From Ashinkailepas kermadecensis (Eukaryota > Arthropoda > Thecostraca > Neolepadidae), in NCBI GenBank assembly GCA_034440615.1, contig JAOTOM010004840.1, positions 434,001-498,000 on the forward strand: a DNA stretch of 64,000 bases, in the 5' to 3' direction. The notes below the pieces were generated by a model. It ran no database searches. It was not told the DNA's origin and saw nothing but the letters and a program-made list of their open reading frames with translations. Positions within the stretch are counted from its first letter, which is position 1; each line of letters opens with the position of its first letter. Below, one piece after another: positions 32,330 to 48,340 of this stretch. The translations under genes and the position numbers were made by a program.

Positions 32330-32600
32330 AATTCGGCTTCGAAGTCGAACCCGATGTAAGAATAAGGTCACGAAATCAAAACCGAGGCTTAAATCAAAGA
32401 TAGCAGATGACGATGCCACGAAATGGAGGCCGAAGCCGGCCAGTGATAGACAATCTCATGAAGCCGAAGCCAACAACATAGAAGTTACGAAATCGAAACC
32501 GAAGCCAATGCCAAAATACGTGGCTTCACAAAGCCGAAGCAATCAATCTCCAACCGCTTGAAGGCTAGGCCAAAGCCAATTATTGTAGTTATGCAAAGCC
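32330..32600 (+). repeat. GAAGCCGAAGCC-type degenerate repeat, block 1
   Basis: GAAGTCGAACCCGA, CGAAATCAAAACCGAGGC, GAAGCCGAAGCCAAC and AAAGCCGAAGCAATC phrases recur at 6-base multiples. A second block at 32990-33115 (AGTCGAAGCCCAAGCCGAAG) has the same composition. Confidence 0.6.
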
Positions 32601-32989
32601 GAAGCTGAATCAATACTTCTTGAATTGAGAAACGATGGTGACATTTAGAATCGCTCGGAGCGAATTATCTTGCTCAATTATGCTAGGCAATTTTGATTTC
32701 GGTGTGGAAAGTGCACCGGAAAATGCTGGGCACGTCACCAGTCCTATAAATAATTTTACAGATATTGAGGAAATGGGAAGTGGGCGATGGCCCATGGGGA
32801 GTGGTCTGACTGGGGGTGGGTGAACAGTTATTGTCTTAGAAGAGATCCTAGGACGGGAATTCATCATTATTAGAGGAGAAATGCGCAACGACACTTGGCG
32901 GAATACATCTCTTAGGGACCTAATACCTATCCACACAATTTCCTTTTATTTGAAATACGACTTAGTGGAAGCACACGAAAACAGTCTTA
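32601..32989. other. Unique sequence between two GAAGCC blocks
   Basis: AT-richer sequence, possibly an insertion into one originally continuous GAAGCC repeat. No terminal repeats were recognised. Confidence 0.35.
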
Positions 32990-33115
32990 TGGCTTCGAAG
33001 CCCAAGCCACAATATGCTAACAAACCCAAGTCAACAGCTTAGATTGGCACGAAGTTAAAGCCGAAGCACATGCCGACAAAGATATGGCTTCTCGAAGTCG
33101 AAGCCCAAGCCGAAG
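32990..33115 (+). repeat. GAAGCCGAAGCC-type degenerate repeat, block 2
   Basis: See block 1; the same 6-base phrase family in the same orientation. Confidence 0.6.
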
Positions 33116-34842
33116 CCGTCTTCCTCCCATGCTTGGCTGGATTAGAGCCTTAGAAGCGGCAGTAGTGTTGAGATCCAATGCAACCCGAGGCAGGTCAGCA
33201 AACCCACACAAGTGTCCAGCAAGCCAGAAGCATCCAGCCGTCTCCCCACACAACTGTAACGCATTCCGGGATTTGACAGCTGACAACAAGCATAGGACAA
33301 AGGCGAAGGACAGTCAATATATCTGGAACAACGCCATGGTCACATGGAATGCGGCAGAGCAAATGGAGTAATACTTCAATTGTTGTCATGCTGCCACAAA
33401 ACAAATGCATTCTGGATGCAGCAGGCCAAGCACCAACCCCCTTCGTGCGAACTGCGCAGACCGTTTGAACCACTGCTAGCTGCTAAAAGGCTTCTTGAAC
33501 GATTGGCCCGAAGAGGGATTCAAGCGAAGTGAAATGAACCGTGTTCCAGGACAGCAGTGCATTCCCGCCGCTGAGCACCGTACTTTGGGATTGGTGTTGG
33601 ATAATATTATTGCGATGATGACCCTCACAGTGTGGGATAATTTTCTACCACTCGCAGTGCGGGGGAGGGGAAGACCTTATCTAGAACAGGTGACAAGCGC
33701 AAAGATGAAAGTTATCGATCCCGTCAAGGTCAAATTGCTAAAAAATAAGAATTGCTAAAGATTGTGATTGTATTTACAGATGACAATCAAAAAAAGTTAA
33801 TGAACTCCACCAAAGCAAAGGCATAGTTTTCCATCCACTGAGGAATTTTAAAGAAAAAAACATCATATTAATATTTTTTTAGAACTTTTGCCAAGGAAAA
33901 TCGAAGAAACTCCAAGATCTTCCAATCGAATTTCTGGATCGCAATCACGTCAGAAATGCGTGCAAAATCACCCTGGCTTAGCTTCTTTTTGCACTTCGGA
34001 ATAGTCAGTATTTTAGGCTTTGTATTGCATGGAGTGCATGTACCTTCGGGACGTTTCAGGTCATATATCAGTAACCAGACCCGATGATGATTTGAAACAC
34101 AGCACGCTTCCAGATAATATCATTTGCCACTACGGATAATGCGGGGTTTGATAACTATTCATTAATAACAAAGTTATGCAAAAGATAACATGTTACTAGT
34201 TTCCCTTTAATTGGGGGGGGCAGTGAGTGAATTTTTCCAGCCTGCCACCGTGTGGTGATGTCGGCTGTTAGCTTTAATTGGGCTAGGAATCCGACATCAG
34301 AGCACATTTGAATATTTATTTGTCTTCAATAATTTGTCGATACAATCATATTTCACTCTTGAATATATCTTGTATGGTTCATCAATGCAAAATAATTTCG
34401 GGTACATCTGAAAACCGCATTTAAGCGAGGTCGTGGCCTGACTGACCTGCTCTGGCTCGGTACCTGAATAGTCTAAAACGCAATGCTTTGATATAATGTG
34501 CACGAACAGGTGACGGAAGGCATGCCAATTTTCAAAGCGACATTGTGAATGATACAGGAAAACATTAGGGGGTTAAATTCACCAAATGCCTCTGCACTGC
34601 GATGGTTAAGTGCCAAATAACACGATGCAAATCCCTAAATGGACAGTAATAGTAGTTCAGGATAGTGGTCAAATCAACTTCCATACCAACTGCGCTCCGC
34701 TTACGCACACTGCGAAAACGAATTCCTGTTCTTCATAAGTCTTCAGAAAGATCTCCATATTTTGTCTCACAAGCTCAGCAATTTCCCCGATCTCCTGTGT
34801 GCAGGAAAGCATTTCTCAGACTGTCAATACACGACAGATCGC
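33116..34842. other. Unique sequence, nothing recognised
   Basis: No gene or repeat recognised over about 1.7 kb. Confidence 0.45.
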
Positions 34843-38332
<3,490 letters not shown>

Positions 38333-38377
38333 GTCCCGACACGCTCGGTCCCGACACGCTCGGTCCCGACACGCTCG
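38333..38377 (+). repeat. 15-bp tandem repeat, 3 copies
   Basis: GTCCCGACACGCTCG three times. GCTCGGCTGGAGGTC-like sequence flanks the array on both sides (near 38314 and 38374), and a CCCGAACACCACGCA duplication precedes it. Confidence 0.9.
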
Positions 38378-40031
38378 GCTGGAGGTCTTCACCGACCGAT
38401 ATCAAAGATGTCGAAATTTTGAGAATGCATAACAGCGTGAATGCGCCTGTCGGCACATGCAATTTATCCCAGCACGGTTTATCCGAAGCGTCCCTGGCAG
38501 CATCCTAGTGGCTGCGATATATACACACTTGAAGTAAGACATTACATGGACACATAACGGACGAAACATTTGCAGGACCAACACACCACGGTGTGAAATC
38601 ATCGTCTGGAATTGTTTCTGTGTCTGCTGTGAAGGCACCCAGTCAGCACAAAGATGGCCTTCCATAAAACAATAATGTTAGATCAGCGTACTTGTCTGAA
38701 ATACGTGGACATGAATATCTATTTTCCCGACCAGAATGCATGTGGAGTCCATCCATCAAATAAAGAACATGCAAAATTATTGCATGACTAGTATTTGCAA
38801 TATCCCTGATCACAGCAATGGTGGTATAGGCTGTTAATGGCTCTGATCATAGCAAAGATGGTGAAGTCTTCACAAACACACAAAGTAAATACTTGCATCA
38901 CCTTCGTGTAGGTACACAAATATTAGTTAATTGAAGCGTTGTGGCCATATGAGCACTAGTATGTATAGTATATAATATCATCTTGTGATATATTACAAGC
39001 TGATTGAATAATGACGCAAAATATTTTATTGATCACTATGCACTAGTTCTGCAATAATAACAAAAACCGGTATAGCTAACAGAAGTGCCAAGTGGAAGCG
39101 TTAAAAGCAGTCCCCGCTGCAGTCACCAGCAACAAAAGAACAACATAACCATAATTTTCTTTTTGAAGAATGGACTGCACATACATGTCCTTTTTGTCAC
39201 ATTCAAGGCATTACATATTATGACAACTATTGGCTACATAAAATCGCCGACATGGAGAGATGACACTACAATAGTTTTCCATCAAGTAAAAGAACGCCTA
39301 CCCAGAACGTGACATCACAAAGTCGAGGTTTAGCAATGGTGGGGCGTCAGGCGTCCCTACACGTTCACGAACAATCACATTTAACATTAGGAAAAGGAGG
39401 ATGTAGGATTTATTTCCATGTAGATACCAGGCAGATTAACCCGACAGTCATTGGCATATCTTCCCACACACCAGTCACGGAGGCGAACTTTTTCAGTCCT
39501 CGTAACTCGGGAATCAGGGAAAAGATCGAATTGAAACGAATTGCAATGGAAAGCCCAACAAAATTAATCGCGTCAGTTTTAGTTTGTTCACCTTGACGTA
39601 ACCGGTGGCGTCACAGGTCAAGTGACGTAAAAGGAGTGTCAGTATATCTGTAACATTGTTTGAGTCACCAGTGACCGCCGCTACGGCGCTATGCAAAATA
39701 AGGAAAATTGGAGGGTTAAAAAGCCCCCCGCAATGACTTGTGGGCTAGGCACAAGGAATTATCACTGTTAACTAACTTGTTGGGATAAAAAAAGATGCAT
39801 GATTGAGTGCGGCAAATTTATCAGAAGATGCCGGTTTCGGATGACATGTGCGGTCGTCGCTGGATTGGTTGAAACATTAAGGTGAGTTTCCTGCATTTTG
39901 AGAACCCAGGCACGAAACCATGGCACTTTTGGAATTGGTCTTGGACAGGAACGGTGCAGTCTTCTCCGTCAGAGCAGAGGGCATAGGCCAGAGGAAACAA
40001 ACGAAAGCCGGAGACGCTCAGTCCTGCACAG
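38378..40031. other. Unique sequence, nothing recognised
   Basis: No gene or repeat recognised over about 1.6 kb. Confidence 0.45.
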
Positions 40032-40169
40032 CTTGTCACGGGATAATACGTTTGTGACATAGGATCACCGTCATTGTATTGCTTCGCAACACTATAGGCT
40101 CTTGTCACGGGATAATACGTTTGTAACATAGGATGACCGTCATTGTATTGCTTCGTAACACTATAGGCT
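40032..40169 (+). repeat. 69-bp tandem duplication
   Basis: CTTGTCACGGGATAATACGT...CACTATAGGCT occurs at 40032-40100 and 40101-40169 with about three substitutions. Confidence 0.92.
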
Positions 40170-40333
40170 CTTCCCGTCAAGCGCTTTACCCGACATTTCT
40201 ATTTCCCCATGCACGTATAGGATTCCTTTTTTTCACCTGATCCCCGGAATCATGAGTGTGGCTTCTGAAAACGTTGAAAATGTTCAGAAGCCAGGAGTAT
40301 TTTCAAGCCATTTACACGGGAGTAGGATATTAA

Positions 40334-41249
40334 CACGCGCACTGGAGGGGGGGCGAAATCCGCCCACCCCTCCGGTTTTTCGCAAATAACTGCAAATTTT
40401 ACCGGTCGATATACGCGATGTTCGGTGTACCTGCTTAGAAATGAACGGCGCGTCGTTTAAAGCAAGAAAAATGGAAATCGGCCGAAACTTTTTCAAGTTA
40501 GGGGCCGCTAAACTCAAAAAATGTTATAGCGCCAGACCACAAAAATCGGCGCTGATGCGCTTCCAGTATACTGACAAAAGGGAAGTGTTCTAGGCAACAC
40601 TAGCGACTTGTTTGATGCATATTGATATGCTGTATAGTTTCAAGGTCATGTTAGGTCACCAAGGTCAAGGCAGGTCAAGTTCATGACAGGTTAATGGAAC
40701 CAAACTTGATCAACTGGAATGTTGCCATAAATGCACTGCTGGTTGTCATTTGTACTGTTTGTGATTGCGTTTCCATACTTTATTCATGTACTTCACTCCC
40801 TTCTTCACGAAGCCGATTGCTCCGAGCTGCCCGACGGAGCAGTCGGGCGGGCGGCCGGTTCCGGTAACTGGAACAGGTAACTGACCTGATAAAGTGGTGC
40901 TATATAGGTGACCTGAGGTCAAATGTTGGGTCTAGCATCTGCATTGCATCATTAGTAACGTCCAAAGCATCATTGATGCCCATTTTTGAGCATTTAAACA
41001 CAATCACAGCGATCCATAACGATGACAAGCCAAGCCACGCAAAACCGGAAAATTTTGCCAATCTGACCTCATTTGACCTTGAAGATATTGACCTAAGGTC
41101 ACAAAAATTGCACACAATAGAGTTCACTACCGTGCCCATCAACCCTGTGAATTTCGTTCCTCCAGCTTTACTAGGAGCCGAGATCTTAGGGGGCGAAATC
41201 CGCCCCCCCTCCAGTGCGCGTAATTCTCAGAGGCCCTCCAGGGCGCGTG
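40334..41249. mobile_element. Candidate TTAA-flanked non-autonomous transposon
   Basis: TTAA (40330-40333) precedes CACGCGCACTGGAGGG, and the reverse complement of the other end, CACGCGCCCTGGAGGG, is followed by TTAA (41250-41253): 15 of 16 terminal bases match and the putative duplication is TTAA. A second, subterminal copy of the inverted motif (ACGCGCACTGGAGGGGGGGC) lies near 41195-41220, facing the left end. The interior is TGACCT/AGGTCA-rich and has no transposase. TTAA duplications are typical of piggyBac and Kolobok elements, but the terminal bases do not clearly match either by eye. Confidence 0.5.
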
Positions 41250-41253
41250 TTAA

Positions 41254-42927
41254 CATGTTTTGCTCTGAAATAGTTTCGGGTCTCATGGGGTGGTCGGTTG
41301 ATGGGCCAGACGAGATGCTGAAATCAACATAATAGAACACCAAATAACGCCTGGAAAGTAGACTGGAGAGGAATTGCTATCTTCACTTGGTTTAAAACAG
41401 ACCTAATCACAGGGGGACAAAATGTCACCTGAACGTACGATACCAGACTAGTTCAAAAAGTGTTGTTGACATATATTGTGATTCCAAGTACTAGACCCAC
41501 AATTGCTGTTTCGGAGGCACTACGATATTCGGTCGACTTATAATTGATCAACGGAGTTGTGGACCGTCACATAACCACCACCTCCACATTTCCCAGTCTT
41601 CGGAGCAGACGAAGTTCGCACCGCCACTTCGGTTTCTTTACCGATGCTGGATAGGTGTCAGTAACAATGTGCATGTTTTCACTTTTACCACTGCAAATAT
41701 GTAAGCAAGGTGACAATGCTCTTATGAACAATGCATACCACTCATACATGGCTACGTGGCATACTCCTATTGGGTATGCTACTGTATGCTATCACATCTC
41801 TCTTACAATGTGCAGAATCACGCAATAATCACGTCTCTTACATGCTGTAAATACCGCTTTCGTGCAGAGGCGTTAATCGCATGTACAATATTTAGCAGGA
41901 CTGCTTATAAGCCAGTCTCTACCAGCGCATCCGTACTGTTCAGTGCATACATATACATTCATTGTTTAAGGTAGACGCGTAGCAAAAGCCCTACTTTTGC
42001 ATTCATTCCCTCGGCAGGACACCAGTTGTAAGAGACAACTCCTGTGGTGCAGGGTGTTGTTTTGTGTTGTCTTTTCAACGGTAGCTGTGGGGAAGCGCTG
42101 ATGGGAACCTGTGGGTGTAGGATGAGCTGGCCTTCCCACAACGCAGACATCACTCGGATTAAGCAGGAAACTTGTTCTGTAGAATAGTGCTACCTAATAC
42201 AAAGAATAAACGCCACTCTGACATCATAAAAAAAACATACACGCAGCATCGACAAGTGATACACATGGGCATCTTCATTGCTGGAAAGCGGAGGGGTGCA
42301 CCCAGATAATATTCATGAACTTCGTGTTGAAATTAACATTTCTTGAAGCAAGGTGTGGTAGCTTAGAACACCTCTTCGCTTTCTAGCACACCAAGTGATG
42401 ATTGGAATATATTATCAGGCATGGCGCCACAATGTGTTTGGAAAAGAACTTGGGGAAATGTACCAAGGAAGTTGGGATGTACGTACATTCCAGAGGTACA
42501 TCCAATCTGCCAGTTGTCCGTGGGTACAGTTTGCTGTTGGATCCAATACGCCGAACCAAATTATGTCTGCTTTCTACTCATAGGTTCTGCCATGCGGACG
42601 TGGGGATAGGGCCTTTTTCAAATGAGCATTACGTCTTTGAAATGACTAAGTTGAAAGAAGCGACCTAAAATCCGAAATAATGAGCACAAAAAAATGATAA
42701 CTTAATGCTCCAGGCGACCCTTCCATATCAGTCCATCCATACTCTATTTTGGCACTCGCTTCGTCTTACTGCACAGCGGCTGGCCATCGTGCTGCCCCTG
42801 GACGCCACATGACTCCGCTCTGTCGATGCGGCCTTAAGTCCCAATAATCAATCGATACATTACCTCATCGGAGATGCTTGTCATTAGCAAAGCCTAATCA
42901 AGCCGTTGCATCCGCTTGTCGAGGAAC
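41254..42927. other. Unique sequence, nothing recognised
   Basis: No gene or repeat recognised. Confidence 0.45.
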
Positions 42928-43209
42928 AGACGACTGGCTATACTGGTGTAGAAGACGACTGGCTATACTGGTGTAGAAGACGACTGGCTATACTGGTGTA
43001 GAAGACGACTGGCTATACTGGTGTAGAAGACGACTGGCTATACTGGTGTAGAAGACGACTGGCTATACTGGTGTAGAAGACGACTGGCTATACTGGTGTA
43101 GAAGACGACTGGCTATACTGGTGTAGAAGACGACTGGCTATACTGGTGTAGAAGACGACTGGCTATACTGGTGTAGAAGACGACTGGCTATACTGGTGTA
43201 GAAGACGAC
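42928..43209 (+). repeat. 25-bp perfect tandem array, 11 copies
   Basis: GACGACTGGCTATACTGGTG plus TAGAA repeats about 11 times without a single change that I can see. Such uniformity implies very recent expansion or active homogenisation. Confidence 0.96.
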
Positions 43210-43448
43210 AAAGTATGCATCGTTTTTGTGTTCTAATGCAAGAAACGTCGACAGCGGTCAGTTCGTGTTGGCGCCGCTCTTCTATTTCTTGGTGTCATCA
43301 ATTCTTGTAGAATAATGGTCCCCGACCTCCTAGCTATGGGATCCGTTGATAGTGCTTAACGACCACGACTTGCTTTAACAAGCGCATTTCATGTTCTGCC
43401 CTTTCCCTGCACGCGCCATTTGCTTCCCGCTGGTCCGGACGCAATGAT
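43210..43448. other. Spacer between two homogeneous arrays
   Basis: Unique sequence of about 240 bases; no gene recognised. Confidence 0.5.
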
Positions 43449-43753
43449 TTCAGGGTGGCTAATGAGCGGGACTCCGCGGTACTTCAGGGTGGCTAATGAG
43501 CGGGACTCCGCGGTACTTCAGGGTGGCTAATGAGCGGGACTCCGCGGTACTTCAGGGTGGCTAATGAGCGGGACTGCGCGGTACTTCAGGGTGGCTAATG
43601 AGCGGGACTCCGCGGTACTTCAGGGTGGCTAATGAGCGGGACTCCGCGGTACTTCAGGGTGGCTAATGAGCGGGACTGCGCGGTACTTCAGGGTGGCTAA
43701 TGAGCGGGACTCCGCGGTACTTCAGGGTGGCTAATGAGCGGGACTCCGCGGTA
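43449..43753 (+). repeat. 34-bp tandem array, 9 copies
   Basis: TTCAGGGTGGCTAATGAGCG plus GGACTCCGCGGTAC, period 34. The only variation I see is GACTGCGCGG for GACTCCGCGG in copies 4 and 7, so copies 2-4 and 5-7 are identical three-unit blocks. Confidence 0.95.
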
Positions 43754-45219
43754 CTTCGCACACACTACGGAATCGCCAGACGCATTACACGGCCCTTGCC
43801 GGGGCGCTACCTCACCTGGCTCGCCTACGTTGGCAGCTCAGCTCATTTCCGCCTATCGACCAGCACTCCAAGGGCGGAGGTCTCGAGTGCTGCATACACA
43901 CCTGGGTCCGCCGCCGCATCCTCCGCGTTTTGAGCCAACAGCCCCATTGCCCACATCCACGTGCTTGCTATCGATGGAAGCCATAACCGAACTTGGCGGA
44001 GACAAATTTCAGACCCGGCAGCTGCAGTCATCATAACCTCAGCGGTCCCAGTCATCAAAGCTGCAGCGACTCCTGTCATAAAACCTATGGGGACTCAGTC
44101 ATTGCATCGAATATTCCAGACCCAACAACTCCACTTATTACACCCTCAGCAGCTCCCGCCACTAGCTCGAATATTAGGGAAATGCGGGGCAACCAGTTCC
44201 ACCAAAATCATTCGAAAATATCACGAAAACCACTTCGCATCTTCAGATTCGCGGTCCTTCGATGCCATCTTCAAACGCTTGTGCATATATTTATAAACTA
44301 ATTCAAACATTTCGATACAAATTACAGAAGCTGCGGACCAAGTCCTTACATTCTACATTCCTACATTCGCGGCAACACCAACAGTGGCGCCGTCCATGCC
44401 TTTATAGAGCATTAGTGCAATATCTTTATAGAGGCGTCATTGCAAGCACAGCTGTCTTAGCGGAACTGGAAGGTTCATTACTTCATGCACGGTAATCCTG
44501 TACCGCAATGGCGACTGTCGCCCAATAATGCCGCTCTCTGAAGGCTCCATGTTGTAATTAACGTCGCACATATCATGAGAAAGACTACTCGGCAGTTTAT
44601 GTTTTGCGTCGATCTGTGGGCATATATCCATGGGACCATCTGAACAGGCGTTTGTGAACAATGTAGCGACTTTAATCGTCCAATATCATTCCGTGTCTTA
44701 CATACAATTCCCCCCCCCCCCACAATGCCCTACAGTGTTTTATTTTTATCAATTTTGTCCCAATGCCTTCTATGGTGGCTTTATGGACCAGGACCCTGTG
44801 CTCAGCAGAGCTTGTTGGATGAACGGAGGCCCCAACACCCAATTTGGGAAATCCAGTTAAAAAGCAGAATTTCAGCAGAGAGGTTAACTTCGCCCGTGCA
44901 GGGAGGTGGTTGATGGAATCACTCGGCCCACTCTCCCACCCCCACCTCCCCACATGATGTCTTCTTTCGTGACTACGGAAAACGGGGCGAATTAGCGCCC
45001 CGCTGCTTGTCGCAGCATGCGAGGCATCCTTTTCCGAACACATGGTATAATCAATTCGAAAATGTATTGCGAAGTCACTGAGCTACTACGGCATGAGAGG
45101 AAAGGTCCGGCCGGTATTCGCTGAAGCCGCGAATTATCGACAAATAATCTCACCTATTGTCCCCAAATTGTCAATGAATGCTGGACGTGGCAGGGTGATG
45201 AGAAACTCATCTGACGTGC
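43754..45219. other. Mostly unique sequence
   Basis: At 44020-44110 phrases such as CAGTCATCAAAGCTGCAGCG and CTGTCATAAAACCTATGGGG recur at about 24 bases, a possible decayed repeat. A C run lies at 44710-44719. No gene recognised. Confidence 0.4.
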
Positions 45220-45460
45220 TTCAATAGGTCAATAACCATACAAAGATATTTGAGGTCACTGATATAAGTTGGCCGCAGATGACCTTTTTCGGCGTCCGAG
45301 TCACTCTGGGGTCAACAACTGAATTTGACAACCCTTGACCCTTATGTACAAGAGAATAGTTCTTTCGGGGATTACTTCGGAACTTTCCGAAATGGGTTAG
45401 CACTTCGACTTCATCTGACCTTTGGCATACGGGTCGCAATATGAGGCATCGCACATCTTC
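45220..45460. repeat. TGACCT/AGGTCA-rich fragment
   Basis: AGGTCAATAACC, TGAGGTCACTG, GATGACCTTTTTC and CATCTGACCTTTGGC occur within 240 bases, the same style of sequence as 785-960 and the interior of 40334-41249. Confidence 0.3.
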
Positions 45461-45746
45461 AGTATCTGGGAATGCTATGCTGAACATTTCAAGCACGTAT
45501 CAGTTGTTGGTTTCATACCGGGAAGGGGGAAACGCGAAAATTTCCAACTTTTGAGAAACGTTCACACTTAAGCTGACCTGGGAGGTTAACGAGTGACCCA
45601 AAGGGTAAACAAACACGTACGAATAGTCAGATCTCGTCGCAACACGCTGTATTTTTTATTTTTTGCTTCATGCCGTTGGCACTCTGCGCTTGAGAACGTC
45701 AGGAGAGGGGCTGCAACAACAACAGCAATCCCCAAATGCACTGTGG
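45461..45746. other. Unique sequence, nothing recognised
   Basis: No gene or repeat recognised. Confidence 0.45.
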
Positions 45747-45828
45747 AAGATAGCAAAATATCGTGTACTGGGGAAGGTGGCAAAATTTCGTGCACCTGGG
45801 AAGGCGCCAAAATATCGTGCACTGTCGA
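45747..45828 (+). repeat. 30-bp tandem repeat, ~2.7 copies
   Basis: GGCAAAATTTCGTGCACCTG / GCCAAAATATCGTGCACTG / GCAAAATATCGTGTACTG with GGGAAGG linkers, period 30. It produces the KISCT phrases in the plus frame 45593-46096, which I do not accept as a gene. Confidence 0.85.
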
Positions 45829-46394
45829 TGATGAGCGTGCCTTCAATGGACGAACTAGGTCGCCCCGTCGACATGTCCCCGACCTTATCGGACCAGTTTC
45901 CGGTTGGTCCTCCCAGCCGGAAGCCTTGCGAGCGCGTGCAACAACTCGAACTCAGTCTTGCCAGGACAGGGGGGGGGGGCAATACAGGCCTACGCTCCAA
46001 GCAATTAAGCTATCGGGGCGGCAAGGATTACCCCAAACACCTCCAGTGCACCGATGGGGACTTCTCAGATTCAGAGGGGTCAAAAATGCATTTTGAGTGA
46101 GGAGTACCTAATGAATGCCCAGGATCTCAGCTCGCGCTTCACTAGATCCAGCAGCGCGCGCCACCAGACCCAGCAGGTGACGTCAGCACGTTTCACGGCG
46201 CCGAAGAGCCGAGTGCCGGTGGCCGGTGGGACCAGAGGTCACGCAGACAGTGTCGCCGCCCGGTGATCCATGTACGTGTCAGCGCATCGTACAGACCCCG
46301 GCACGCAACCGGGCCGAGCCGGCACCGGCTGACGTGCTGAGTACTCAGCTGAAATGAACTGAACTGAACTGAAATGGACCCCAATGGAGTAATG
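45829..46394. other. GC-rich sequence with a CRE-type site
   Basis: AGGTGACGTCAGC near 46177 contains a full TGACGTCA palindrome. GAACTGAACTGAACTGAA near 46355 is a short 5-base repeat. No gene called. Confidence 0.4.
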
Positions 46395-46700
46395 AGAGAG
46401 TTGGGCTGGTCACGAGGGGACTGGTCATGGGGGGTTGGTCGCGAAGGGATTAGTCACGATGAGACTGGTCACGAGGAGACTGGTCACGAGGAGACTGGTC
46501 ACCAGAGGTTGGTCACGAGGGGACTGGTCATGAGGGGTTGGTCACGGAGGAGCTTGTCACAACGGGCTAGTCATAACTAGCTGGTCACGAGGGGCTGGCT
46601 GGCCACGAGTGTTTGGTCACAACGGGATGGTCACGAGGGTCTAGTCACGAGAAGGCTGGTCGCGAGCATACTGGCCACGACGGAACTGATCACAAATAAA
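46395..46700 (+). repeat. ~15-bp GGTCACGAGG minisatellite
   Basis: CTGGTCACGAGGAGA, TTGGTCACGAGGGGA and decayed forms (CTGATCACAAATAAA) recur about 19 times, decaying to the right. Confidence 0.8.
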
Positions 46701-47340
46701 CTGATCACAAGATATCACTCATTCTCGATCGCCCTAAGTCGGCATCCTAGCCGGCCACGCTTCGGTTGAGATTGAGGATCCGCGGACTCAGAATGACGTC
46801 TCGGAGCCTGCAGCAGTATCTGGAGATCGCGCTCTGCTGGTTGGCCGTGGCCGTCACCATGGTGATCAACACACCGCACCTCAGCTGGCGCTGATGAAGA
46901 GGAGGGAGACCTGTGAGAGGATCAACACCCGGGGCTGCCATCGATACCACTCGACCGATATCGACTGGGATGCCCTGGGGCAGTTGCAATCGATGTGGAC
47001 CATCCGTAAATCTCGTGGAACGTACGGCCATAGCTGGCCATGACGAGCGTCGGTTTCCATAACGACCACCGGGGAGGATAACTGTGCCCTGGGGCAGCGG
47101 AGGATGGCCGCGCCGAGTGGCAGTTCGACCGCGTTATGCACGCACATCAAACCCCAGCTGTCCCAGATCCACTTGTCACCATCATCTAAATCACCATCCC
47201 ACCTAATTAGAATGAGTGGTTCCCATACGGACCGAAGAGGTCCGCGAGATGACACAACACTATGTTCCGGGCACCTCAAATGTTGTATTAACTATTGTTG
47301 GATTGTCTTGTCACACCTGAATTGAATAAAAAAAAAGACA
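46701..47340 (+). other. Unique sequence ending in AATAAAAAAAAA
   Basis: The block ends in GAATTGAATAAAAAAAAAGA at about 47319-47338, a layout seen at retroposed 3' ends. No coding frame was recognised, so a SINE or processed transcript is only a possibility. Confidence 0.3.
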
Positions 47341-47764
47341 ACACAAAGAGTAACGAAGTATAGCAAATCGAAGAGTAGGATGAAGTACCATAGCATACTT
47401 TTTTCTCGGAATTAGACTGCTAATGCTTTCAATTTGTTTATAGACATGGCATAATTAATAAACGGATTAAGGAAGATGTTAATGAACTATAACGATTTCA
47501 AATGCCTCAATTATGTCTTAGATAAATGCCTGCATGGTCATCAAGTCCAGGAAGGTGGTGCTAAATTTAGGCGCGAGCTCGAAAAACGATTTGACAATGG
47601 CAAGAAGACGGGTAAAATTGTAAACTTCCCTGTCAATGTGCCCTCTAGGAAAACAGCGTTTGTAATTTGTATTTGAGGGGATTGCGAGCTAAGTGTCACA
47701 CACGAGTGTCGTCTACTAGCTGAGGTGCAGTCAGTGTGCTAGTGTTGAGATGAATCTCTGATCC
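47341..47764. other. Unique sequence, nothing recognised
   Basis: AT-rich; no gene or repeat recognised. Confidence 0.45.
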
Positions 47765-47935
47765 ATAGCTATAGCTACATCCATAGCTATATGATCCATA
47801 GCTAACTATGGATCCATAGCTAACTAATCATCCATAGCTAACTAATCATCCATTGCCAACTAATCATCCATAGCTACGTAATCATCCATTGCCAAGTAAT
47901 CATCCATTGTCAAGGAACCATCGATGGCAAAGTAG
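47765..47935 (+). repeat. ~18-bp ATCCATAGCTAACTAATC repeat
   Basis: ATCCATAGCTAACTAATC and relatives (ATCCATTGCCAACTAATC, ATCCATTGTCAAGGAACC) recur about nine times, with decay to the right. Confidence 0.85.
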
Positions 47936-48340
47936 CCAGCTTGTTCACCTTTGTCTGATAGGACATCGGCACGGGCAAGATGTCCCACCGCACATTGGAC
48001 ACGGGAACTGAATCAGTGGCAAGCCTCCACACTTCCCGAGTTGAATCAGTGGCAAGCCTCCCCATTTCACGAGTTGAATTCCCTGGACTCGGAGCCTCTT
48101 GCACCGCTTGGTTGTAAGTGTGCTCGGTAAGTCCGCGGGTTGTGGGATTTGAACGGATCCAGGGGGGGCCATTCCGGCCATGCCCCCCCCAAGCGCTTCA
48201 AAGGGGGCCATAGTGTCTTTTGCCCCCCCAACCAACAAAAGTAAACTGAATTAAAATGCAGTAACCTTTGCTGAGGTTAAAAAATGGCGTTCCGGGTGAA
48301 ATAATCTCCAATTTTAAAGGTATTTTGTTATAATTGTTTG
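47936..48340. other. Sequence with C/G runs, no gene
   Basis: A 33-bp near-duplicate (TTGAATCAGTGGCAAGCCTC twice, 48007-48065) and several G7/C8 runs at 48160-48230 are present. Confidence 0.45.
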
